DNA of 64,000 bases from positions 699,156 through 763,155 of the forward strand of contig JALPQD010000516.1 of assembly GCA_023101885.1 (NCBI GenBank), read 5' to 3'. The notes beneath the pieces are model-generated. The model was not told the origin of the DNA, made no database searches, and saw only the letters and a list, made by a program, of their open reading frames with translations. The first letter of the stretch is position 1; every line of letters starts with the position of its first letter. Source of the stretch: Typhlomys cinereus. Lineage: Eukaryota; Chordata; Mammalia; Rodentia; Platacanthomyidae. Positions 54,501 through 64,000 of this stretch are shown here, in pieces. The translations under genes were made by a program, and so were the position numbers.

Positions 54501-56722
54501 AAAATCTTCCCAAGATCCTGTACCCGTGCTCGAGATGGTGGCACGATGGTAGGGCTGCCCGGAGCCTCGCTGGGCTTTGAGCACTCGGGGTCACTTCCCT
54601 GGAGCATGCCTGCTGTCTATACTGAGCTGCGAGCAGACACGTTTCCCTTGGGAAATTAGAAGCAGCAAGGCAGGTCCCAGGGGACACAGGCCCTGCCTTC
54701 ACTCTGTGGCGCATGTTTTGATGAGGAGGAACCAACACTGCTTGCACCTTTACCGAGGGGCAGCCAGGCCCCTCCCCCGGGTGCTTCCTTAGAGTTTGCG
54801 CTGGGTGGTCTCTCTGGGTTACCCTCCATTCACTGAGTCTTCTGGATATGACTTAGTGAGCAGGTGTAGTGGGTTTGCTGGAGACTTGCTCTTTCTTTTG
54901 TCATTGAGCTTTTAAAATTGCAGTGAAGCTGTAATTGGATCTCTCAGTCGTGGATGCCGGACTCCGGGTCCTGGCCTCCATGGGCTGGCATGCCAGGGGG
55001 AATCTGGCGGATCACATTGCCATGTTTTCTGTGTAACTTGCACTTGTAGGAGTTGTGATGCCTTCGTCAATGGAGGCCTTCATTGGGAGCTGACATTTTG
55101 TATGCAACCATAATGTAACCTGCCGTACAACGATCAATTTCAAGGTAGCCCAGTCACTCATCAAAGCTAGGAAATAAGACTGAACCACCTACTGAAATTT
55201 CAAATTGTGCGAGTATATTATTATTAATTTGGCTAAAATTTGCTATTGAAAATAGTGAACATGTGCTCTTTGCTAAGACCCAAAGTGTTCTATTACCTTA
55301 GTTAGGTAGTTTCAGTGAGTTTTTTCCTCAGTCAAGTCATTTAGGAATAATTTATCTCTTCATCAAGTGCTCTTTGCAAATAAATACTTGCTGGAGGAAT
55401 GAATGCATGAAGAAAGGATGGAACATTTCCGGCAATATTTCCCTGAGCAAAACCAGGCAAAACAAGTCTAGATTTTGAGGAGTCAAAGGAAAGGAAACTG
55501 GCTGTTATCTGAGAGTCCAGATGTTGGAAGAAACTTGATTGGCCACCAAAGAGTTCATTGTGTCTTGAGCTAATTGCACTTTGGATCCCCGCTTGCCCGA
55601 TTGTTCTAGGATAATTCTAGGTGGCTAGGATGCTGTAGGGACTGCGCATGTGCTGCGTGGGGAGTGCAGATGGGTTCACAGTGCCTGTAGCTGCTGTCAG
55701 GAAAACAACAAAGGAAACCAGATCCAAACTTCCTTTTGCTGTTTGCGTCTAACTTCCAACACTATTTGTCAACAAAGACACTTGTCGCTTGTCCATGGTC
55801 ACCTTCCCACAGAACCGAGATTGCTATTGGAATGTGAACCCGGGTCTTTCTCCCCTGGCACAGGGCTGGATTCTCTTCACCAGAGAAATCAGCGCATGGT
55901 CAGACACAGGATATAATGTGAAGAAGTTTTTTTTAAAAAAATGGGAGGAGTGTTGTTTTGAAAAATTATGACTGTCTGGTTGCTGTAATCAGGGAGTAAT
56001 TTAATTCTTGGCATGAACTCTAACACTCTTAGAAATTGTACAATCAAGGCAAATATTGGATCAGATGATGCCATAAAATGGAGACCTGTGGGGATTGTTG
56101 TGAAAAAAAAGTGCATTGGTAATAAATTAGTTTCTCAGAGTAACTCTAACAATTTTCTGCCAACATCATAATTGCAAACAACAAATATTTATTCTTTGGT
56201 GTTTAAGGACAGATGCCCAAAAGCCAAAGGGTTGATTGGCAGGAAGGTCTCTTGAGATCTGGGGAGGACCCATACCGTGCCTCTCTCCTGACTTCTCCTG
56301 CCTGCCCACGAGGCTGGCGATCCTTGTCGCTCTGACCGCTGCCCCTGTCACACGCCGGCTTCCCTGCACACACAGTTCTGCCTCTTACAAAGCTGCGGCC
56401 CGACGTGGAACCCACTTGAACTAATTTATTACTACGAGCTCACTGCAGACATTGACCACAGTGGCAAAGACCCAGCCTCTAAATGAGGCCACATTCTGAG
56501 ATCCCAGGAGGATTCGACCACTGAAGGTGAGAGAGACAAAGGTGTTAGAGTCCAGCTTCTGCCCTGCATGTAATTTGCTAAAGGAGAGGGGAGCGCTGCT
56601 CATTGACTGAGCCTAGTAAGTAAACCACAGATTCGAGAGTTGTAACCTTCACGCCTCCTCCTTATTCACCTAGGTGTGATCAGCAGCCCAGGAGTGAGCA
56701 CAGTTTAATTTATTGAAAGCAT
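54501..56722. other. Repeat-poor unique DNA
   Basis: No repeat recognised. 55080-55640 is AT-balanced, with motifs such as gagctaattgcactttgg and looks like a candidate conserved non-coding block. Frames up to 110 codons without domains. Confidence 0.4.

Positions 56723-56723
<1 letters not shown>

Positions 56724-56764
<41 letters not shown>
56724..56764. repeat. (CA)n microsatellite
   Basis: About 20 perfect CA units. Confidence 0.97.
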
Positions 56765-56768
<4 letters not shown>

Positions 56769-57649
56769 ATAGCGTGCCTGTCTACCATGACAGCATTGAA
56801 ACCCGTGGAACAATCAGAATGAAATCAGTGTAGGGCTAAGTGCTCAGTCTGCAGCTGCGTCAGTTTCACAAGATCCTGGGTGAGATGCTGCGGTTTCTCT
56901 TATCTCATCACTTGACTTGTGAGTGTCAGGAGGAGGGAGCGCACAGGGCAGACATGGGCTTGTCAGAAGCACATGGGCTCTGCCCCCCGCAGCAGCCAAT
57001 CACTGGCGTCTTGTGGGCCTCACCCCTCACAAGGATGAATATGCAATTGATCTCTTGTTAGGACAGGGCTCAGAGTTCCTGTGGCTTTCTTCACCACCAT
57101 CTTCAAGATGAGTCGACCTGACACCAGCTCCTCACAGTGGTCCCTTGTGCTAATGTTACTATCTGGAATCCTCTCACGGCTGGGTCTCTCTTGTTTTTGG
57201 CATCTGCTCAGGTTCTACACACAGAGGATTTGGGTCTAGAACATGAACTGCCTTGCAGTATTGAGAGATGAGCCAATTCCGCACAAAAGATGGAGTTTCA
57301 TCTTGTTGCTAACAGGCTTTCTTGGGAAAGAAGCATGAGTTTAAATTAAGGAACGGGCTAAGGGCACATGCCACGCTGCCAACGTATGCCTTCTCTCTAG
57401 TTCTCCTGTCCGTGGTAGTCACTCTAGGATAAGACATTGGCCAGCTTGAGTGCCCTCTCCCATCTCGCTAGGGCAGTGGCGAGCTCGAAGTGTGATGGGA
57501 TCCCTCCACGTAATCCTTTGCACACATCTAATTTGGTGGAAGACGAGTCCTTGAGTGGTGGGAATAAATTCTGCTGGCTGTACTGGAGGGTCTTCTTTTT
57601 CCTCCCACAAGGGTTAAAGGTCCTGTTCAGCACATCCTCGTGCGCTTTG
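56765..57649. other. Unique DNA
   Basis: No feature recognised. Frames to 94 codons without domains. Confidence 0.4.
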
Positions 57650-57901
57650 AAAGCAAATCCCCCTGGGCTGGAGAGATGGTTCAAGGGGTTAAGACTCTAC
57701 CTCACAAACAGAAAGTCCTGAGTTCGGATTGCAGATCCCATGTAAAAACTCCAAGTGGAAATGGGGGCAGCCTGCATTTCTGGCGCTGGTGGGCAGAGCC
57801 TGAGAAATTCCAGAGCAAAGCAAAAGGAGGTAGAAGCAACCCAGGATGATTCCCTGAGTCACCCTTGGCCCTTCACAGGCACACACAGTGACCTCTGATA
57901 A

Positions 57902-57950
<49 letters not shown>

Positions 57951-58046
57951 ACACATATGCAAAAGTAAATAAAGTTTAAAATTATTTTATGAAAAGGGCA
58001 TGCTAACAAACTACCATCTAAATATATATAAAAAAGCAAATCCCCC
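57650..58046 (+). mobile_element. B2-superfamily tRNA SINE, full length with TSD
   Basis: Target duplication aaagcaaatccccc at 57650-57663 and 58033-58046, no mismatch. Head tgggctggagagatggttca, ggggttaagactctacctca; body gcagcctgcatttctggcgc, tggtgggcagagcctgagaa, aaggaggtagaagcaaccca; (CA)n at 57903-57945; end gtaaataaagtttaaaatta. It is the best reference copy of the family in this window. Confidence 0.95.
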
Positions 58047-59569
58047 ATCGCAGCATCTTGTCTCAAGTTGCTGTCGGCCATCTCACGTGCACACCCCCTC
58101 TGCGCTCCAGCTCTGTTCTTGCTGTTGGGCAGGTCTGGACACCTGCATAGGTGAGGTTACCATGGCGACATGCTTGCTGTACAAACCCATCCATACCCTG
58201 TGGGTTCGAGGCGGGGACAAGAGCTGATGAGCTATTCTGAGGGTGGCCTCTCTGGCCACGGTGAGGACTCGATTAAGCTGTTGGCAGGGACATTGGCACA
58301 GAGCGTAGTTGACCAAGTGCCTTCCTTCTCCTTTTTATTAAAAAGTGAGATGCTCACACTCAGAGACAGGCTACTGTGTACAGCATCCGTCCCCCATGTG
58401 GCCCGGTCAACGTGCTTCAGGCTGTTTCTTCCTAAGCACTGGGCATGTTAAACCCCTTTAAACCCCTTACGTCCATCTAGGCTGTCACTGCTGTAACTTT
58501 CACCTGTGTGTTGCTAGTAGTACGTGGGCACAGCCCAGGGGCTCCGTATAAACTAGGCTGAAGCAAGCTACTGCCTGACTGATAAGGTAAGCGACTTCAG
58601 ATACCGCTCTTTGGGGGGTTGAAAAGGTTATTTTTAACCCCAGTTCTCCTAGTGGCACCCCTAACCTTTTGGTATTTCACAGGGGCCCCGTTTGGTTAGC
58701 ACTATTCTTACGGCATTTACTGATAAAGACTAGATCACAGGTTTGCTCTGCATGAAGCTAAGAACTTCTCAGAGATTAAAAAAAAAAAAAAAAACACCAG
58801 AAAACCTGAGATAAACTCCATCTTTGAACAAAGACAGACAGGACTTCAGGGTGTCTACTGTGGCTATTTCTGCTGCTGGAAAAAGCAAAAGAGATGGGAG
58901 CAAGGTGTCTTCCCACAGTGGACAGGGGGTCTTGTACCAAACATCGAGGCCCTGCTCATCAAAGCAGGAGTTTGTATTTAAAAACATCCCAGGAATGCTT
59001 CCTGGTTAATGACCACTGCTTGCTCAAGCCAAAGTTAGAAGTTACCTGAGGGGTCAACAGAACCCTTGCCCACCCTTCCCTCACCCCCCCAGTGGTCGTT
59101 GGTGCGCATCTGAGAAGGGGCCGTTGGCGTGGAGTTCAAATCTGGTTGTTTAGTCTGCGCAGAGGGGGAAGGATTCTGTCTCTTTAATGTTTATAACGGT
59201 TGGACAGACCTTGCCGGGTGAAGGTTAATTGCTCTCCAGTTTAAGCAGTTCTGTGCCCAGATGGGTTATCAGGACTGAACACTCGTTACAAGATTAATCT
59301 CATTTCCGACAAGACTTCCCTTTCCTTCAACTGATTTCTGCCTTGCCATTGGGGCTGTCGTCAGCCGTTAAAAGGAGGGCGGATCGCTATGGGACAGGCA
59401 GCTGGGAGGCAGGACGGCGGTGCAGAGCCAGGATGGCCTATCTCGGGGAATATCTTTAGGAGAACGCCTGTCAGGGGGCTCATAAACAGCAGGGACAATT
59501 GGAGGCCTTGAACCTAAGAGCTTGGCGAGAAGGCTCTGGTAGCTGCGGCCGCCTCCCGCCCTGCAGGGC
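58047..59569. other. Unique DNA, possible conserved block at 59140-59380
   Basis: A 18-A run is near 58778. 59140-59380 is repeat-free, with homeodomain-type cores (gaaggttaattgctctcc, caagattaatctcatttcc) and looks constrained by composition. No coding exon recognised. Confidence 0.4.
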
Positions 59570-59570
59570 C

Positions 59571-59614
59571 CTGCCCTGTGGCACAGCCCCCTGCCCTGTG
59601 GCACAGCCCCCTGC
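59571..59614. repeat. Tandem duplication, 2 x 20 bp
   Basis: ctgccctgtggcacagcccc occurs twice in a row, then ctgc begins a third. Confidence 0.95.
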
Positions 59615-59749
59615 TTTGGTTGCTGCTGGTCTGCAGAGTTCTAAAAACAGTCATTCTGTGACCCGCGGCATTCCCGGGAACCCCACCTGCGCAGAGGGCT
59701 GCTTATGGTGGAGACGTGGCCCGCAGGGGAGGGGGAGGAGCGTAGTTCA

Positions 59750-60045
59750 AAGAGGATGTGGCTGGGGGGGGCATAGCTCAGAAGGCACACAACTCATGGG
59801 GGAGATGCAACTCAATGGGGGGACAAGGTGGAGAGGGGGACACGGCTTGTAAGAGAGGGTGTGGCTGGGGGGTGCAGCTGGGGAATGCAGCTCGCGGGGA
59901 GGCGTGACTCAGGGAACACAGCTCATAGGAACAACGCAGGAGAGAGGATCGCGTCAGAAGGGAACGTGGTTGGGGGAGGGTGCAACTCAGGGGCAGGGGA
60001 ACATGTGTCGGGGGGACACGAGGTTCAGGGGAAGCAGCTTTCAGA
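59750..60045. repeat. Degenerate G-rich minisatellite-like region
   Basis: Loose repetition of words like gtggctgggg, catagctcagaaggcacaca, acaactcatgg, tgcaactca and ggggacacgg at about 20-30-bp spacing over some 300 bp. The 182-codon plus frame (59828-60376) that starts here is a Gly-rich translation of this repeat, not a credible protein. Confidence 0.7.
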
Positions 60046-63000
60046 GACCCCAGCTGATGGTTCTTGCCCTGTTAGTACATGTGCTGGGGGGTGGGGGTCA
60101 CTGAATTCCCGAGAACCTTCCAGATGTCTGTTTGGTCTCAGAGACTTTAGACACATCATTTTAGACACGTGCCTTGAAACGGCAGGCTGCCTCTCTTTAG
60201 TTGAGAACGTGTACCTTCATTTCTTCAGCCTGTCTCTGGTTCTGCCAAGAGCACGGCAGGTCATTCGGGGATTCGGTGGAGCGCCAACTCATTTATTTAT
60301 TCAACAGCGGCGTATCTTCCTCTCTCCTGCCCAACCCTGCCCTCCACCTGAGCCAGGGCCACATAGTGAGACTTAGAACAGCTCAGTGGTGGGCAGGGGA
60401 GACTGGCAAATCGAACCCAGGTGGCCACAAAAGGATATGTCAGGAGACCAGAGGTGGATTGTGGGTCAGTGCTGGGGGGTGAGGGGGGGCTCAGTAGGCA
60501 AGGTGCGCGAGGAGGACTGGCAGGCAAAGAGGCAAAAGCAATGTGACAGGAGGTTTGTGGGCGAGCAGAGTATTGGCACGCAGGGGTGTGGACAGGACTG
60601 GGGGTCTCAGCACAGCGTCCTGCTATCACACTGCCGGCCATAGGAGCAGTCAGAAGAGCCCAGTACCTCAATAAAGGGTGCTTCACTTGGTGGTCAGGTG
60701 TGATCTAGATGCCAAGTCCCTTCCCTATGTGAAAAGATCGAGAAGTTTACTCCGGCTGCAGGGTGTCTTTCATGGGAGGCAGAGTGAAAGGTTTGGGACC
60801 TGAGACGCGCTCTGACCACCTTCCTGTGACGTCGCATACCCAGCATGAACCTCATGCCCCTCTTCATGGGCTGGACTGCCTTTGAAGATGCTGTGGTCCT
60901 TTGTTTTGATGTGGCTTTACAATCTTCTGCCTCACGGATCTCTGTGTTCAGAGGTTGCGAGACTGTGTTTTGAAACCAAACCAGGCTGCCGGGTTAGAAT
61001 CCTGCCATTCTCAGCCCGTGAGCTCCGGGCATCTCAGTTTGCCAGGGCTCTGTCTGTGGTAACTCAGCTTTTAAAAGGTTGGGGTGCCAGGAGAGCCTGG
61101 AGCTGGGCACCAGGTGTCCGTGTGGTCAAGGTGAGCTGCCATTCTTACAAAAACCTTATGCGCCATGTGTCCTTTCCTTAGACGCACCCATGTCTCAGAA
61201 CAGAGAGAGGTGAAGCCTCATTCAGCCAAAGATGCTATAGTGGTTGCAGATTTCTCAGCCTATTTTCTCTTCCTAATACCTAGCAGAGCCGCCCTCCACG
61301 TCTCGGTTTCTTTACGCTGAAAACAAGGGTCGGACAATCACCACCCCTTCTGGATGTCCAGCGACATGGTCAGGGAAGCCTTTCCTGGGTCCCACAAGCC
61401 ATCCCGTGGCAGAAGGGAGTTTTAAGCCCAGCAGAAACATCGAGGCTGAGTCGGGAAGAATCCGGAGGGAGGCTGCAGGGCCCAGCTTGGGGCCGCCTCC
61501 TCCTGGCCCCTGGGGCAGGGGGCGCTCAGGGCCGTGAGGACAGGCCCTTCTGGGGACACATCGAGGCTCCGCCGCCCACAGGACAAGGACGCCTCACGTG
61601 GTCGACGCTCGTCACCGTGAGCAGTCCGTGTGGTCTCCAAGGAGGGTGGTGCTCAGGGAGCGGTCTGTACCCTCTCTTACTTCTTGACTCCCCCAGACAG
61701 CCTCGCCCTTTCCCTTCAGAGAGTTCTGTGGACCGAGCGAGCTGGAAGTCCTTTAGCAAGCGGTATGGACAGGGGCTGGCGGGGGCCTCAGCTGAGACCA
61801 TTTCGGCAAAGGATCCACATTGCGTCTTGCTCCTTAGGGTGACGCCGGCTGACTCATAACGTGACATGAGTGGTTCCTCCCGATTACATCGGCATTTCTG
61901 GGAACTGAAGGCTACTTTTAAGACAGGCTTACGTGTGAGTAAACTTTAAACCAGTCCTCTTTATCCCCACACGTGCTGATAGAGGAAAAAATAAATCAGT
62001 TGGCTCATTCAATCCAACATCTTCTTTTAATTTTCTGTGTAGCTGCATTCCACCTTAATCTTTCATATATTTATATTACATGTATGGAGTATAACTAGAG
62101 AGACATGTATAATGTATATTCTTTAGTTCCAAACTCTCATATTTGACATAGATAGAACTTAAGTGGACTTTAAAAGGATCTGGAAATGGTGCATTTACAC
62201 ATAACTTACTTTGCGAGCTACCAGCACCCCAATGCCACGACTCCTGATGTCCTCCGTGGCCAGAGGAGGTGCCACGAATGTGTAATGGTCTCCGATGTGA
62301 GTCAGTTTCCTGCACGTCAAGGTGAGATTAGGTTTGAGTCATCGCCACGTCGCCGCGGTCTGGCATCCAAAGAATGATGTTCTCTTCAGAAGCGAGAACA
62401 ACTGTCTGGAAGAAGCGCGTGAGAGATGGTGGGGGATGGGAGATCCACAACAATGGCAGATCCTCGAAGAGCCAGGGCTGCCTGGAAGAGCGTGAGCGAG
62501 TAACCGCTGGGCCCCGGAAGCCAGCCCAAGGCACCTGGAGGGGCCGCCGCTGGCTCGGACCAGCGCTGGACAACTTGTGCAATCCCGCCGCTGTCTCTGC
62601 TTATTCAGCTGAGCAGCTGAGGTCAACCCGCGACCCCCGGGGACCATGGAGCTCTGGGTCCAGAACAGTCTGGGCAGGATGGTACTGAGCGGTACCAGAG
62701 GTCAGGGTGTTGGCCCCAGACTAAGAAGGTCAAAGTGTGTCACCTGCTGCCCTCTCTGTCGGTCCACACAGGCATGGCCAGCTGCCGCAGGCCAGGGGTG
62801 CATAGCACCCCACTAGCTCCTCCCCTTCCTAAAGGGAAGTATCAGCTTCCCTTCAGTGAACTCGGCTTTGCTTTGTGTATCGTCGCTTCACAGAGCAAGT
62901 CGATCTTGCCAATGACCTGCAGGGAGATGGCCCCGCTTCCCGCAGGGTGACCTTGGGAAGCCCACCCATCAGTCCCTGGTCCCTCCACAGCTGACCACCA

Positions 63001-63320
63001 CCGAAACTCTTCACATTGCCCAGCTTCTCCTCCCGAAGGATTCCTCCGGCCCTGGCTCGCACGTGTCTGCCAACTCCTTCTCATCCGCCAAGGCCCTTCT
63101 CCGAGGCTCTGTCCTGCCCCACGTCCTGGGATTCTGCCTAGGAATGACTTGGGAGAAGGTGTTCCATGGCTTAGGACGGTCACAAATGCATCTGGTGCTG
63201 ACAGGTGAGGGCCCAGAGTTCAAGTCCCAGCCCTGCTCCTTCCACTCCTTGGCCCAGAGCTCTCTTCCTGAGAAGAATGTGGGAGTGCAGGGAACGGACG
63301 CATTCAGCTTTTCTTGTCTG
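60046..63320. other. Unique DNA with CpG-rich patch at 62340-62660
   Basis: No SINE or LINE recognised over more than 3 kb. CpG-dense at 62340-62660 (cacgtcgccgcggtctgg, gaagcgcgtgagag, ggccgccgctggctcgg, tcccgccgctgtc), roughly 20 CpGs by eye. Frames of 99-113 codons on both strands have no known domain. A short CpG patch is also at 61560-61620. Confidence 0.4.
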
Positions 63321-63324
63321 AGAG

Positions 63325-63628
63325 TCTCTGTGCAGGTGTGTGGGGCGTGTACACACGTGTGTGGTGTGTACACACGTGTGTGCACATGTGCATGTACAGG
63401 CCAGAAGACAGCCTTCAGGGTTGTCCCTAAAAAGACATCTACCTTTTATTTATTTTGAAGTGAGCCTCTCTTGTCGGCCAGGAACGTTCCAGTGAGTCTA
63501 CACTGGCTAGCCAGCTAACCCCAGGGATCTCAGCCTTCCTAGCCCTGATGGCAGGCCTGGGCTCAAAGTCATGCACTTGTGTTGACAAAGCAGGTTGCTT
63601 TACTGACCTGACCGAGCTCTCTCTTTGT
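63325..63628 (-). repeat. B4-type SINE with palindromic TG/CA tail
   Basis: Tail: gtgtacacacgtgtgtgg repeated at about 63349 and 63367. Then tttattttgaagtgagcctc, cagtgagtctacactggcta, tgggctcaaagtcatgcact, decayed head tgacctgaccgagctctctc. Complement of B4, well diverged. Confidence 0.65.
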
Positions 63629-63694
63629 TCCTTTACTAGGATTACTGAAAGCGTGCACAGAGACCTAGGCTTCGGTGGGATCTATCCAGCTACT

Positions 63695-64000
63695 TAAAAA
63701 AAAAATTTAAACTTTTTTTAAGTTCAGTTTTTCATTCTTTTATTGCTACATACCTGAATATAGTGAATTTATAATATGTTCACCTTTGAATTCCCAACCT
63801 CACACCCCTTTTGTTCTCCTTACAACCTTTCTTCTACCCTGCCAGATTCCCACCCGTTTTCATCTTTTTGCACTCGTGACCCACCGAGTTTCGCTGGGTC
63901 GCCTTTGATGGCAGGTGCCTGAGCACTTGCTGTAGCCTGAGTGGTGTCAGTGGGTTGACCACCGAGGACAGCATCTTGCATTTCCTCCCCCTCAGCATGA
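63695..64000 (-). mobile_element. LINE-1 3' end, tentative, runs off window
   Basis: Starts on the plus strand with A/T runs (aaaaaaaaaatttaaac, tttttttaag), then cattcttttattgctacata, sequence rich in ccc/ttct and ending cattt-cctccccct. Pattern (tail then 3'UTR on the complement) resembles the LINE-1 ends at 3559 and 12062 but without shared words I can confirm, so it may be a different, older subfamily or another repeat. Confidence 0.4.

Noticed and set aside
59828..60376. 182-codon plus-strand frame
   Set aside because: Translation of a degenerate G-rich repeat followed by unrelated sequence; no recognisable protein.

Overview
This window is mammalian nuclear DNA from a rodent. The evidence is the repeat content: 7SL-derived B1 SINEs, ID-type tRNA SINEs, B1-ID dimers, B4-type ID/B1 chimeras, and an abundant B2-superfamily tRNA SINE, together with a rodent-type LINE-1 and many long (CA)n, (GA)n and (TG)n tracts. 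The mixture points to the mouse-related rodent clade. The dominant B2-like SINE does not look like the murid B2 consensus I know, so a lineage outside mouse, rat and hamster is likely. I cannot name the species.

No bacterial-style gene or operon is present, and I found no complete protein-coding gene. Most open frames are chance frames in GC-rich unique DNA, in simple repeats (Cys-Val or His-Thr strings) or in SINEs. The best host coding candidate is a 57-base in-frame exon at 2529-2585 on the plus strand, with excellent splice sites on both sides. A weaker one is an ATG/splice-donor unit at 42481. One RNA pseudogene is clear: a truncated U6 snRNA copy at 45753-45805.

Layout. 1-560: an old rodent interspersed repeat cut by the window edge, then a B1-ID dimer. 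560-3390: mostly unique, with the candidate exon. 3395-4286: a B4 SINE split by a LINE-1 3' end. 4290-11240: unique DNA with scattered SINEs and an ancient LINE-1 tail. 12062-16287: the largest element, a minus-strand LINE-1 with 5'UTR, ORF1, the endonuclease and start of the RT region, then an internal deletion into the 3'UTR. 16288-29750: dense SINEs and microsatellites, including two nested insertions. 29750-34200: unique DNA with an inverted repeat near 31.5-32.0 kb and a 22-bp minisatellite near 33 kb. 34205-34945: an old repeat holding a SINE with a perfect target duplication. 35-49.3 kb: unique DNA, SINEs, the U6 fragment and a perfect-looking A/T hairpin near 46.75 kb. 49.3-63.3 kb: the most repeat-poor part, the likeliest place for host regulatory DNA. 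63.3-64 kb: a B4 and what looks like another LINE-1 3' end.

Taken together, the window looks intronic or intergenic. About three quarters of the oriented SINE and LINE copies lie on the minus strand. With the plus-strand exon candidate, this fits (but does not prove) an intron of a plus-strand gene.
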